53,926 nucleotides of DNA from a virus, in IMG/VR virus record IMGVR_UViG_3300044946_000035, positions 1-53,926 of that record; one strand, 5' to 3'. A model generated the notes under the pieces. It saw nothing but the letters and a program-made list of their open reading frames with translations. It had not been told where the DNA came from and ran no database searches. Made by a program: the position numbers and the translations under genes. Each line of letters opens with the position of its first letter. The stretch's first letter is position 1. Positions 1 through 7,107 of the stretch are shown here, piece by piece.

Positions 1-127
1 AAAAGCGACTCATGGAAACTCGCCGTTTGTCCCAATGAGATGACTCCATCTTTTGATGCTGGGTGCTTGTACGAGATAGCTTACCAACTGACCAGCACTG
101 AGTTGGGAATATGCGAATCATTTACAG
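1..127. repeat. terminal direct repeat, left copy (assembly overlap)
   Basis: These 127 bases are identical to the last 127 bases of the window (53800-53926). A reading frame that starts at 53614 continues without break through this repeat and ends at 165, so the two ends join. A length of exactly 127 is the largest k-mer of common short-read assemblers, so this is most simply the overlap left when a circular or circularly permuted genome is written linearly, not a biological terminal repeat. Confidence 0.97.
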
Positions 128-165
128 GTAAGAATGCTAAAGCAAAGGAGATCAGTTGCCAATGA
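1..165 (+). CDS. 3' part of exported Cys protein split by the circular join
   Basis: This is residues 63-116 and the stop codon of a 116-residue protein whose 5' part lies at 53614-53926. The part here carries Cys72, Cys84, Cys100 and Cys115. Together with the N-terminal signal sequence this suggests a small exported protein with two possible disulfides. It lies just after a membrane protein with a coiled coil and just before more small membrane proteins, so a role in lysis or at the cell envelope is possible. Its stop overlaps the next start (ATGA at 162-165), showing that it is the first member of a coupled gene series. No family was recognised. Confidence 0.8.
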   Translation, partial: KSDSWKLAVCPNEMTPSFDAGCLYEIAYQLTSTELGICESFTGKNAKAKEISCQ

Positions 166-380
166 ATCTCGATTACACGCAAATCACAGCGGTGCTCAAG
201 ACGGAAGTTCCCAAGCAGTATGGCTTCCGCACGATCTGGCCGTTTTCTGACTACATCTACGATCAGGATGGAACGATTGTCAAGGTTACCTCCGGTGGTC
301 CTCCGGCAACTTGGGAACCGACGGAGGAAGACAAAGAAGCTGAGGATTACAGTTACGACGGGGATCTGCCGCCCCGATAG
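162..380 (+). CDS. hypothetical acidic 72-residue protein
   Basis: The protein is soluble and acidic, with an aromatic-rich middle (WPFSDYIYDQDG) and a Glu/Asp-rich tail. The ATG at 162 is preferred because it overlaps the preceding stop as ATGA and has AAGGAG at 145-150; a TTG at 156 is in frame but lies only five bases from that site. It sits between an exported Cys protein and a two-helix membrane protein in the presumed lysis group. No family was recognised. Confidence 0.65.
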   Translation: MNLDYTQITAVLKTEVPKQYGFRTIWPFSDYIYDQDGTIVKVTSGGPPATWEPTEEDKEAEDYSYDGDLPPR

Positions 381-389
381 GAGTCTCGC

Positions 390-584
390 ATGATAAGCCT
401 GCTAATTACGCTGGTCGTATTTGCCCTCGTCTGCTACTTGATCATCTGGGCAATGGGTTATCTCAACGTTCCAGAGCCGATCCGTAAGGTGGTGACGGTC
501 ATCATCGTGCTCGTAGCCGTGATCTGGCTGCTGGCGAACTTCCTGCCGGGAACGGCGGGATGGCATATGGCTTGGCCTCGATAA
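390..584 (+). CDS. small two-helix membrane protein (holin-like candidate)
   Basis: The 64 residues hold two hydrophobic segments (about residues 3-23 and 33-51) with a short polar link around residues 25-32. The pattern, with the second helix ending in IWLLANF, resembles the small Thivi_2564-type membrane proteins of bacteria. Position just after an exported protein and upstream of an endolysin candidate makes a holin or antiholin role plausible, but the sequence does not prove it. The stop is followed three bases later by the next start. Confidence 0.7.
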   Translation: MISLLITLVVFALVCYLIIWAMGYLNVPEPIRKVVTVIIVLVAVIWLLANFLPGTAGWHMAWPR

Positions 585-587
585 TGT

Positions 588-911
588 ATGGCTGGGGAGA
601 TTCAACAAGAGCGGGAGCTACGTGAGCAGTGGCAAGAGGCTCACGAGCATGTTCACGAATTGGAGCGCACCGCTCTCAATCACGCAGCTACGGATATGGA
701 CCGTCGGCTGGCAGACCATAATGGCCTGCTGGCTCAGATGGCAAAGGACCGAAGCGATTTCGTTGACAGGAAAGAGCACGACTTGCTGGCGGATCGTATC
801 AAGGACTTGGAAATTGCGCGTGGGGAGCAGACGGGTAAATCTGCCGCCTACGCGTCCATCGCTGGGTTTATCGGAGTGGTCGCCGCGATCATCGGACACT
901 ACTGGAAATGA
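588..911 (+). CDS. coiled-coil protein with C-terminal membrane anchor
   Basis: Residues 1-80 are charged and helical with heptad-like spacing, and about residues 86-104 form one hydrophobic segment followed by a short basic end. This tail-anchored arrangement is like the small phage proteins grouped as holin-associated (XhlA-like) or spanin-like. It follows a two-helix membrane protein by three bases and is co-transcribed with it. It is probably part of the lysis apparatus; the precise job is not readable from sequence. Confidence 0.65.
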   Translation: MAGEIQQERELREQWQEAHEHVHELERTALNHAATDMDRRLADHNGLLAQMAKDRSDFVDRKEHDLLADRIKDLEIARGEQTGKSAAYASIAGFIGVVAAIIGHYWK

Positions 912-917
912 CTGGCC

Positions 918-1136
918 GTGAGAGAGCTTGTTCCTATTCGTAAGACTGTAACCGCCCGTGGCATCGGCGGGAGCTATATCGTCGGCCATGGGTGCTCGGA
1001 GTGCGCCTGGGTTTTCAGTGCGGATCATCCACGCAGGGGAAGCACGCTCTGGGACATTGTGCAGAACTTTGAGCAGGATGAGGCGGAAGCGTTTAGGAAG
1101 CATGATTGCAGTAAGTATCCGAAGGTGAAACCATGA
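918..1136 (+). CDS. small Cys/His protein, possible zinc finger
   Basis: The 72-residue protein starts at GTG and carries GHGCSEC around residues 23-29 and HDCSKYP near its end, giving a C-x2-C plus H-x-C arrangement that could bind zinc. Proteins with GHGCxxCxWVF and a late H-x-C occur in phages, usually without assigned function. It overlaps the following small gene by four bases (ATGA at 1133-1136). Confidence 0.6.
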   Translation: MRELVPIRKTVTARGIGGSYIVGHGCSECAWVFSADHPRRGSTLWDIVQNFEQDEAEAFRKHDCSKYPKVKP

Positions 1137-1279
1137 AGGGCCGGATTGGGGCAGGCGTCACATTTCCTGCCCCGCCTCGGATTAGGCTGCCGTTGCGTAA
1201 TCAGCAGTTGATTGTTTTGCTCACTTCTAATCGTGTGCTGACAACTGCCAGTGGCCAACAAATGACGAGTGGAGTATAA
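1133..1279 (+). CDS. hypothetical 48-residue protein
   Basis: A short frame begins at the ATG that overlaps the stop of the gene before it (ATGA) and ends three bases before the next gene. The product is basic in its first half, followed by a short hydrophobic stretch (QLIVLLTS). The overlap and the otherwise tight packing of genes favour it being real, but no family was recognised and it could be a linker between genes. Confidence 0.4.
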   Translation: MKGRIGAGVTFPAPPRIRLPLRNQQLIVLLTSNRVLTTASGQQMTSGV

Positions 1280-1282
1280 CAC

Positions 1283-2014
1283 ATGAACACGAACGATTTG
1301 ATGACGGCGATAGTGGCGGTAAACTCGGGCAAGCAGGTGACGTTGACGGCCTCGCCCGTGAGCTTCGATATCAACGAAGGCCAGCAACTCCAGCAAGGCG
1401 TGTGGAATTACCACGATGGTGGGACTTTCGGAATCGGTGGACTCCCTACTCGCACTCACGCCACAAGTCGGCAGGCTGATGGTTCGCAGCTATTCTCGAT
1501 CACTGGACCAGCCAAGGCCACGGGCCTGTGGTACATCGCGGTTCCAACGGTTGGATGGAAGAGCGGACAGCACACGCTATCCTGCGACTATATGTACATC
1601 TCCGGACCAGACGGGATGGACGAGTTGGATGGCCGCCTGACGGACGCTGCCGGGAACGGGGAAAACTGTAGCACCGCCTGCGTGTGGAACTACCCGGACG
1701 TGGCCCCGAACAACGCCCTCGTGGTGTCCGGTCCGCAAGGTCAATGGGAAGATACGAAAACGCGCCTAACGCCGTTTCAGCCTGGAGTCTGGTATCCACG
1801 GTCAACCGTTATGGAGTTCGACTTCGAGGCTGCAACCTTCGGCATCGTGGGCGTGGGAGTGGGCGAGAACAACTATCCAATCGAGCAGAACTTCAAGGCC
1901 ATCCCGACCAACTGGACCAAGAATCAGATGATCATCCAAGTGCAAATTTACTGCTCTGGGGATACTGGGAACACACCGCTCTCGGTGGCGGTCAACAACC
2001 TGAGTCTCCTATGA
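1283..2014 (+). CDS. hypothetical beta-rich protein, possible carbohydrate-binding or fibre protein
   Basis: The 243-residue product is rich in Gly, Thr, Asn and aromatic residues in alternating patterns, with no signal peptide and no membrane segment. This suggests a beta-sandwich such as a lectin-like or receptor-binding domain, but no specific family was recognised. It lies directly before the endolysin candidate and overlaps it by four bases (ATGA at 2011-2014), so the two are translationally coupled. It may be a small virion or cell-wall-binding protein. Confidence 0.65.
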   Translation: MNTNDLMTAIVAVNSGKQVTLTASPVSFDINEGQQLQQGVWNYHDGGTFGIGGLPTRTHATSRQADGSQLFSITGPAKATGLWYIAVPTVGWKSGQHTLSCDYMYISGPDGMDELDGRLTDAAGNGENCSTACVWNYPDVAPNNALVVSGPQGQWEDTKTRLTPFQPGVWYPRSTVMEFDFEAATFGIVGVGVGENNYPIEQNFKAIPTNWTKNQMIIQVQIYCSGDTGNTPLSVAVNNLSLL

Positions 2015-2409
2015 TTACAAACGACCTATCCACTTGGCCGACGGGCGACCGCATCTGGCAGATCGCTCAAGCTATCGCCATCGCGGAAGGCTATAACCTT
2101 CCCACGTCGAATCCATTTCGGCTCAACAATCCCGGCGACCTCTCGGACGGCTTCGACGAATTCGGCGGCGAGCCCCATTCTGGGTCGAACGTCACCCGCT
2201 TCCCCGACGCTCAGACCGGCTGGCAATGGCTATACAACAAACTTTCCCGTATCGCTCAGGGGAAATCGGCGGTATACTCTCCCCAAATGACGTGGACTCA
2301 GTTGGCGCAAAAGTGGGCCGGGAACTGGCAGAACTGGGTGGGGAATGTGACCACGGAACTCGGGGTAGAGCCAAACTCCACGATCGTTCAATTTCTTCAG
2401 GCGGAGTGA
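2011..2409 (+). CDS. endolysin candidate, transglycosylase-like with LNNPGD motif
   Basis: The 132-residue protein has a helix ending in IAEGY, with Glu26 a plausible catalytic acid, followed by FRLNNPGDL at residues 36-44 and a later RFPDAQTGWQWL. The Glu and the N-N-P-G-[DN] segment are the signature of small phage and bacterial muralytic enzymes in the lysozyme/transglycosylase superfamily that cut peptidoglycan. There is no signal peptide, so release would need a holin; small membrane proteins occur just upstream and downstream. The start at 2011 rests on the ATGA overlap with the gene before it. The family call is by motif only. Confidence 0.65.
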   Translation: MITNDLSTWPTGDRIWQIAQAIAIAEGYNLPTSNPFRLNNPGDLSDGFDEFGGEPHSGSNVTRFPDAQTGWQWLYNKLSRIAQGKSAVYSPQMTWTQLAQKWAGNWQNWVGNVTTELGVEPNSTIVQFLQAE

Positions 2410-2412
2410 CAG

Positions 2413-2622
2413 ATGAAGATGAACTGGGAAGGCTACGCATGGATCGCATGGCTCGCGGCTTTCTTCATTCTGGAGGCTATTGGGCTCTGGAAACGGCCTA
2501 CCGGGGGCATGACCCTGACCTTCTTCATTGAGAACCACTTTCCGCGAGGGCTGCTGGCGGCGGTGATCGGATTTCTGGCTTTACACTTTCTGGATCCATC
2601 TGAAAGGGATACGAAGGGATGA
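2413..2622 (+). CDS. small membrane protein next to endolysin (holin candidate)
   Basis: The 69-residue protein has a hydrophobic segment at about residues 7-24 (AWIAWLAAFFILEAIGL) and another at about 45-58, with a basic link KRPTGG. It starts three bases after the endolysin candidate. Size, topology and position fit a class II holin, and similar small proteins with EGYAWIAW-like starts are common beside phage lysins. This is the best holin candidate in the genome. Confidence 0.6.
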   Translation: MKMNWEGYAWIAWLAAFFILEAIGLWKRPTGGMTLTFFIENHFPRGLLAAVIGFLALHFLDPSERDTKG

Positions 2623-2638
2623 AGGGATAACGATAACT

Positions 2639-3010
2639 ATGAAACAGGTGCATGTTCTATTACTCACCCTGACACTGGCAGCGGGCCTCGGATGCGCGGC
2701 CAAGACTACCGTCACCGCGCCTATTCCCGGCGCGATCAACTCCTTTGACTCCGTAAGCTACCAGACGCTCATGGACGCGCAGGCGGCGATTAACGCGGTC
2801 AAGGCGGATGTAGCGGCAGGGAAGGTTACGCTCACCGCTACCCAGAAGACCGTACTCAACCAGGCGATTCAGGACTATGACCTTGCTCAAGCCGCATGGC
2901 AGGCTTACCACGCCGGATCCACCTCTAACACCGTGGCTCTTACTAGCGCTATTAACCAGATCGTCGCGGATATTGCCGCACTGGCAACGCAGATTCAAGG
3001 AGGAAAGTAA
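2639..3010 (+). CDS. putative lipoprotein, helical
   Basis: The 123-residue product has a basic start, a hydrophobic stretch and Cys19 after AAGLG, which is an imperfect lipobox. The mature part is Ala-rich and helical with no further Cys. In this place, after an endolysin and a holin candidate, an outer-membrane lipoprotein could serve as an o-spanin, but no matching i-spanin was recognised. It could also be a superinfection-exclusion protein. Confidence 0.55.
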   Translation: MKQVHVLLLTLTLAAGLGCAAKTTVTAPIPGAINSFDSVSYQTLMDAQAAINAVKADVAAGKVTLTATQKTVLNQAIQDYDLAQAAWQAYHAGSTSNTVALTSAINQIVADIAALATQIQGGK

Positions 3011-3011
3011 T

Positions 3012-3356
3012 ATGAGCCTGGCCTTGCTTATTGCATCGCTGGTCGCTACCGCCATCGGGACCATTCCCGGCATTCCTTCGGCAATTTCCGCCGCTGTTGG
3101 CTCGATTTCTTCCGTCCTCGGAGTGCTGATCAGGAATGGCGTGGGGACCTCCAGCGTCACCTCTTCGACGACATCTCTCGTACTCGCGTCCTTGAGCGCC
3201 CTGATTACCCAACTGAAGGCTACGAGCGGCCTCAGCGCTTCGGCATTGGCCGATGTACAGTTGCTTGAAGACGCGCTGAATGCCGCCCTCACGCAGCAGG
3301 GGACGATTATGTCGGTTGATCCGACAAAGCTCCTGCCCATTACCCCGGTGGCATAA
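3012..3356 (+). CDS. hypothetical hydrophobic helical protein
   Basis: The ATG at 3012 has a strong upstream site (AAGGAGGAAAG at 2998-3008). The 114-residue product starts with a long hydrophobic stretch (about residues 2-44, rich in Ala, Ile, Ser and Pro-Gly), then an amphipathic Ala/Leu helix region. It might be a membrane-active or virion protein. Its TAA overlaps the next start as TAATG. Confidence 0.55.
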   Translation: MSLALLIASLVATAIGTIPGIPSAISAAVGSISSVLGVLIRNGVGTSSVTSSTTSLVLASLSALITQLKATSGLSASALADVQLLEDALNAALTQQGTIMSVDPTKLLPITPVA

Positions 3357-3817
3357 TGAATGAAGAACGCGTATTCAGGGTCCTATGTGAGATCGGGGAA
3401 AAAATTTGCCTTGAACTCAGGGCTATCTACCAGGCGCTACGACCGCGCTTATCCGCAACTCTAACTATCACCACCAAGGAGACAAGTATGCCAGCAACAA
3501 TTCAAGTCACAGGAACAGCACAAGCCAATTGGCAGGAGTGGTCCGGACCGAATGGAACCGGCACCGAACTCCCGCCGGCGGGACCCGTAGCGTATGCTTC
3601 ATCGAACCCGGCGGTGGCTACGGTCGATCCCAATCTCGGAGTGGTTACCGGAGTGGCTCCGGGAACGGCTTCGATCAGCGGGACAGACTCGACGAACTCT
3701 CTGACCGCAAGCGATACGGTTACGGTCACGGCTGAGGAGGCGCAGTCGGCTACCTTGACCCTGACAGCGAATGCCGGCGCTGTAGCGCAGGCGAAAGCGG
3801 CCATCAAGAAGGTGTAA
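3356..3817 (+). CDS. Ig-like (BIG2-type) domain protein with possible nested start
   Basis: From residue 45 on, the protein is a bacterial Ig-like domain: SNPAVATVD, then GVVTGVAPGTASISG, then TVTVT, as in BIG2 domains of surface and phage structural proteins. Two starts are possible. The first is ATG 3356, coupled to the upstream gene by TAATG, and it adds a 44-residue helical leader (MNEERVFRVLCEIGEK...). The second is an internal ATG at 3488 with AAGGAGACAAGT just before it, which gives a 109-residue protein containing only the Ig domain and a helical tail. Both products may be made. It is the last rightward gene before the convergent terminator. Confidence 0.7.
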   Translation: MNEERVFRVLCEIGEKICLELRAIYQALRPRLSATLTITTKETSMPATIQVTGTAQANWQEWSGPNGTGTELPPAGPVAYASSNPAVATVDPNLGVVTGVAPGTASISGTDSTNSLTASDTVTVTAEEAQSATLTLTANAGAVAQAKAAIKKV

Positions 3818-3824
3818 AATTACC

Positions 3825-3850
3825 GAGGGGGTGGCTCAGGCCATTCCCTC
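3825..3850. terminator. hairpin at the convergent gene junction
   Basis: An 11-base-pair stem (3825-3835 with 3840-3850, two G-U pairs when read rightward) closes a TCAG tetraloop. It lies eight bases after the last rightward stop (3817) and overlaps the stop of the leftward gene ending at 3836. Read leftward it is followed by GGTAATTTTA, a modest U-rich tract, so it should end the leftward operon best and may act on both strands. Confidence 0.65.
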
Positions 3851-4054
3851 CGGTTCTTCGACCGACCACGTTTCCACCCGTCGTGGGATCTTCATTCCTA
3901 TTCCAGGAACGAATATATTCGGCTTCACTCCGGAGGAATAAACCAGGGATGCTCTCGGATGGCCCTCCCTGGCGTGGGGGAGAAAGGCTTGCTTGAAGGT
4001 TGCTCCCAGCAACTTTCTCATCCTCTGGTTGATCCCGTCCGTTTCCTTGAACAT
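3836..4054 (-). CDS. hypothetical basic 72-residue protein, last gene of leftward operon
   Basis: The ATG at 4054 has AGGGAAG upstream and follows the stop of the 235-residue gene by nine bases. The product begins with a charged helix (MFKETDGINQRMRKLLG), followed by a basic mixed region, and has no Cys or membrane segment. No family was recognised. Its stop falls inside the terminator hairpin at 3825-3850. Confidence 0.55.
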   Translation of the reverse strand: MFKETDGINQRMRKLLGATFKQAFLPHAREGHPRASLVYSSGVKPNIFVPGIGMKIPRRVETWSVEEPEGMA

Positions 4055-4063
4055 GACGCTTCC

Positions 4064-4771
4064 CTACTTCTTCGACTTGGAATAGACCGCCACAACTTCG
4101 CTGCCGCTCTTTCCCTGGTATTCGTGGGTCTCAACCTTCCCCGAGAACTCCGTCCCAACCAGCTTGACCGGATCGAAGTGTAAATCCCTTGGCTGGCCCA
4201 GCCAGTCCTGAAGGGTAACGAATTGGCCCACCTTGATCGAGATCTGGGTCAACTCCTTTCCGTACTGAGCCTCCATCGCCTCCTGGAGCTTGTCCTCGGG
4301 AGTGTTGGCCGCGATCACCTTGTCAGTGGCTACCTTCTGGAAGTAAGCCCTGGCCTTGTCGATCGACTCCTGCGTGGCTTCCCCTTCCTGGATGGCGGCA
4401 GCCACATAATCCGCCTGGATCACTCCTTCCTTGTTCCGGCTGGCTTCAGTGAAGGCCAGGGCGCAGGCTTCCGGGTTGAGCCACATCTCGTTCAGAGTGA
4501 GCGAGAGGAAGGCGGTGCCCTCGAAGTCGGGCTCGTTCGAAAAGTTGCCCACGTTGCCATTAGGGGGTGGGGCCGAGGCCCTGGCCTCCCTGGATGGCTG
4601 AGTAGCAGCCACCAGAAAGGAGTGGCGCATGGACCCAGATTTGTCCAGCTTCGACCCCTTCTCGCTGTAAGCCACGATCTTGAGGCCGGCCTGTTTCCCG
4701 GTTCCGTAAGAGCCGGGAGAGAGCGAAACTTTTGCTCTCGTGTTGGTTTCAACCTGCTGCAAGAAGCTCAT
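4064..4771 (-). CDS. hypothetical protein linked to RecT-like gene
   Basis: The 235-residue product has a mixed alpha/beta N-terminal part, a Pro-rich link near residues 65-72, a long helical middle (about residues 105-180) and a beta-like C-terminal part ending in Ser/Lys. GGAAGG lies before the ATG at 4771, and the gene begins two bases after the RecT-like stop. Its place in the recombination operon suggests a role in single-strand binding, repair or replication, but no such motif was recognised. Confidence 0.65.
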   Translation of the reverse strand: MSFLQQVETNTRAKVSLSPGSYGTGKQAGLKIVAYSEKGSKLDKSGSMRHSFLVAATQPSREARASAPPPNGNVGNFSNEPDFEGTAFLSLTLNEMWLNPEACALAFTEASRNKEGVIQADYVAAAIQEGEATQESIDKARAYFQKVATDKVIAANTPEDKLQEAMEAQYGKELTQISIKVGQFVTLQDWLGQPRDLHFDPVKLVGTEFSGKVETHEYQGKSGSEVVAVYSKSKK

Positions 4772-4773
4772 AT

Positions 4774-5670
4774 CTATTTACCTTCCTTTTCGTTTGTGAT
4801 TGGCACTGCCTTAAAATCGGTTGCTGTCACCTGCGGAGGCTGGTAGGGAGCCACGTCAAGAATTTCCTTATCCTGATGGGGCTGAGAGATTCCGACTCCG
4901 GTAATGGCCTCGTAGCATAGTCCCTCGGAGCGTACTCTCAGCATGTGTTCCCAGTTCTCTCGCCAGATGGGAGTGTTCTTAAACCACATTGAGATCCATG
5001 CCGTACAGGTCACTGGCTGACCCGCGACCGGAATAGTGCATTCCGCTCCGATATCGGACTTTTGCCAAGGCAGCTTTCTCTCGGCTCCGTTTCCGAGTGG
5101 CCGCTCGACTACCTTCCAGATGGGAATCCCCAAGTCTCCCCGGCGGCTGGCGAGCTTGCGCTGTCCTTCCACGGTGACGTTTACTTTCATGGTCGATAGA
5201 TCCGGCCACACGTCGTTCAGGAAAGGGTTCAGTTTCTTCTGGGGGTCCACGCACCCAGCATTGAGAAACTTGATACTGGATGCGTAGATAAGGGCTTGTT
5301 TGGGGGACATATACTGGTCGGGCTCGTCCTTCTTTCCCTTGAAAGGTTTGGACATGAGAAGGGTAGCCAGAACCGGAACCGGCATATCTTCCCAGTCCAA
5401 GGTAGTGAGAGCGTCAAGTTGTTCAAGAAACTTCTGCTCCGCCTGCTCCTTTCGGGCCAGAGCTTCAGCCATACGATCCGACCGGATCATCGCAGCCTTA
5501 TCACTGGCCCGAAGTGGAGGTTCGATATTTACCTGTGTCTCTCGCGCAACGCTCGTTGTTGCCTGTTCCGTCTGTGTCGTCGCCACTGGCCCCCCAGTCT
5601 GGCCGCTGGATTGCTGCCTTTCCAGAGGAGAGGAGCCACCGCTTATTTTGTCTTTGAATGGGCTCGTCAT
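4774..5670 (-). CDS. RecT/Bet-like single-strand annealing protein
   Basis: The 298-residue protein has a Ser/Thr/Gln-rich unstructured N-terminus (residues 1-60), then the annealing-protein pattern: VEGQRKLASRRG at 167-178, IPIWKVVERP at 182-191, TAWISMWFKN at 223-232, and W-x-ENWEHMLRVRSEGLCYEAITG at about 236-258, equivalent to the W-x(4-7)-P-x-ML-R-K segment near the end of RecT. Such proteins anneal complementary strands for phage recombination and concatemer formation. It lies in one operon with a RecB-like exonuclease and a RusA-like resolvase, a Red-type set. The ATG at 5670 is preferred over an in-frame TTG at 5799, because the intervening sequence forms a stem-loop. The call rests on motifs and context. 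Confidence 0.7.
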   Translation of the reverse strand: MTSPFKDKISGGSSPLERQQSSGQTGGPVATTQTEQATTSVARETQVNIEPPLRASDKAAMIRSDRMAEALARKEQAEQKFLEQLDALTTLDWEDMPVPVLATLLMSKPFKGKKDEPDQYMSPKQALIYASSIKFLNAGCVDPQKKLNPFLNDVWPDLSTMKVNVTVEGQRKLASRRGDLGIPIWKVVERPLGNGAERKLPWQKSDIGAECTIPVAGQPVTCTAWISMWFKNTPIWRENWEHMLRVRSEGLCYEAITGVGISQPHQDKEILDVAPYQPPQVTATDFKAVPITNEKEGK

Positions 5671-5709
5671 TATATTCTTCACACTTTCTTTATTTAAGTT
5701 GGAGCTATC

Positions 5710-5789
5710 CAGTAGCGGCAGGCTGAAGATGAGAGGCGGACAAGAAGACGCCCCCAACCCGATCAGGCTGAAACTTCCTGCCGCTACTG
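5710..5789. other. inverted repeat with nested hairpin upstream of RecT-like gene
   Basis: Bases 5710-5722 (CAGTAGCGGCAGG) and 5777-5789 are perfect 13-base inverted copies, enclosing 54 bases. On the leftward transcript the enclosed part holds a second helix of six pairs (GGGGCG with CGCCUC, around 5732-5753) with a ten-base loop. The element fills most of the 125-base gap between the stop at 5796 and the RecT-like ATG at 5670, 40 bases upstream of that ATG. It may be a structured RNA leader, a processing signal or a DNA site (cruciform). A frame from TTG 5799 crosses it but encodes low-complexity sequence, so a coding role looks unlikely. Confidence 0.65.
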
Positions 5790-5795
5790 CACAAC

Positions 5796-6086
5796 TCAAC
5801 TTCTGTCCTCGTCCCCAAACTGAAATACATCAATCGTTGTCTGCCGAGGATCGGCCTCCCTGGCCTTCTTTCCGTTTCTACTCTTGGCAATTTCTGCTTC
5901 TGCTTCCATCCTGTGCTTGTAGCAGAGGATGGCCTCTGCCTGCGTGGTATGACCGGAAAAGGTAACTCTTTCCGCTGGAGCTTTGCAGGTCTCGTGCCAG
6001 CGTATGACCGAACCATCCAGACGCTTCTCACCGTTCGACTTTACGACTACCCGCGTGCATTTCAGCGGTTCATTGGCATCAGCCAT
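5796..6086 (-). CDS. hypothetical 96-residue Cys/His protein of recombination operon
   Basis: Starting at ATG 6086 the product is charged, with Cys10, Cys34 and a late CYKHRMEAEAE segment, so metal binding is possible but no standard finger is seen. It begins inside the last codons of the preceding 51-residue gene (24-base overlap). No strong ribosome site precedes the ATG, which fits coupling to the overlapping gene. No family was recognised. Confidence 0.55.
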   Translation of the reverse strand: MADANEPLKCTRVVVKSNGEKRLDGSVIRWHETCKAPAERVTFSGHTTQAEAILCYKHRMEAEAEIAKSRNGKKAREADPRQTTIDVFQFGDEDRS

Positions 6087-6217
6087 AGTTTTAATCCATG
6101 CTCTGACTGTCTCAAGTGAACCACGACCACATGCTCCATCAGGTCGTAGAACCCCTGGAACTTCCACTTGGCTCCCCGCAGCGGGTGCCGCTCGCAGTAA
6201 CCGCAGTGGAAGGTCAC
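6062..6217 (-). CDS. 51-residue zinc-finger-like protein
   Basis: A short frame starts at the GTG that overlaps the exonuclease stop (GTGA at 6214-6217). It begins TFHCGYCERHP, giving H-C-x2-C with nearby His, and continues with an aromatic and hydrophobic stretch. The overlap on both sides with neighbouring genes is typical of this operon. It may be a small nucleic-acid-binding or partner protein; no family was recognised. Confidence 0.5.
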   Translation of the reverse strand: MTFHCGYCERHPLRGAKWKFQGFYDLMEHVVVVHLRQSEHGLKLWLMPMNR

Positions 6218-7107
6218 TTAGCACCGCGTACAAGGAGGTGTTCTTCCCTCGCCTTATATCCCTCCAGCACCTTCGGGATCGGACCCGATAAGCACAGGTC
6301 CATGAACGGACACTCTCCGTAAACCGTCCTACAGGCGCTCCCTCCGCTCATCGGCCATGGCTTCTGCTCGCGGTAGTTCCGGAAGTAGTGAACGATCTCC
6401 GAGAGCTTGAAAGCCAACTGCTGCCTGAACCTCTGCCGGTAAGCCTCCGTGGTCACATGGGGCAGCTCTATAATCTCCATGCGACACGGCTTACTCTTGT
6501 ATCCCTTGAGGAGGACCTCAAGATAACATCGTCGCGGAGAGAGCCCAATCTGACCCAGATACCAATCGTATAGGCCAAATTGCACAGCAAGCATACTAGA
6601 ACGAGTATAAGAATCTTTCCAGGACTGTCCATAGGAAGCGATCTCCGATGCAGTTTTGACATCCGTTAGTTCCGGTCCGGCCATCACGCGATCAATACGA
6701 CCGCACAGGATCACGTTTTGCGAGTACGGAAAGGACCACTCGATCTCGACCATGGGACCGCCAGTTTCAAACTGCTGTAGCTTGGCTGGATCGTACTCGA
6801 TCAGGTCAAAATATACTGCCAAAAGATCCGGTATCTGATCGACCATCTCTTTCCACTTATTCGTGAAGTAGGGATTCAGCAGCTTGGTGGGGTACCCAGC
6901 GCAGATCTTGTGGGCCTCAGCTATCGCGTACTCGAAAGGGTTCCCTTTCCAGAACTCTTCCACTCCCCTGTGGATGGCCGTCCCAAACACCCAATATACG
7001 CTGGGGGCGACCGGGGCCCGCTCTTCGACAAAGGACTGGCGGGACTGCTCACGGCAGTTCGACCAGGATTGTAAAAAACTACTGTCAATCTTAAGTGGAA
7101 AATTCAT
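6214..7107 (-). CDS. PD-(D/E)XK exonuclease, Cas4/RecB-like, probable Fe-S cluster
   Basis: The 297-residue protein has the full set of RecB-family nuclease signs: His46 in TAIHRG, Asp139 in GRIDR, Asp149-Val-Lys151 (D-x-K) and Q176-FGL-Y180 (Q-x3-Y). Cys18 near the N-terminus and Cys259, Cys266 and Cys272 near the C-terminus match the four-Cys iron-sulphur cluster of Cas4 and AddB-type nucleases. Such enzymes resect DNA ends, here probably feeding the RecT-like annealing protein in the same operon. The ATG at 7107 overlaps the resolvase stop (ATGA at 7104-7107). Confidence 0.85.
   Translation of the reverse strand: MNFPLKIDSSFLQSWSNCREQSRQSFVEERAPVAPSVYWVFGTAIHRGVEEFWKGNPFEYAIAEAHKICAGYPTKLLNPYFTNKWKEMVDQIPDLLAVYFDLIEYDPAKLQQFETGGPMVEIEWSFPYSQNVILCGRIDRVMAGPELTDVKTASEIASYGQSWKDSYTRSSMLAVQFGLYDWYLGQIGLSPRRCYLEVLLKGYKSKPCRMEIIELPHVTTEAYRQRFRQQLAFKLSEIVHYFRNYREQKPWPMSGGSACRTVYGECPFMDLCLSGPIPKVLEGYKAREEHLLVRGAK

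Noticed and set aside
1-127. The 127-base end repeat as a true biological terminal repeat
   Set aside because: Its length equals a standard assembler k-mer and a gene reads through it; an assembly overlap explains it without further assumption.
5671-5799. N-terminal extension of the RecT-like protein from TTG 5799
   Set aside because: The extension encodes low-complexity hydrophobic sequence across an inverted repeat; ATG 5670 begins the plausible protein.
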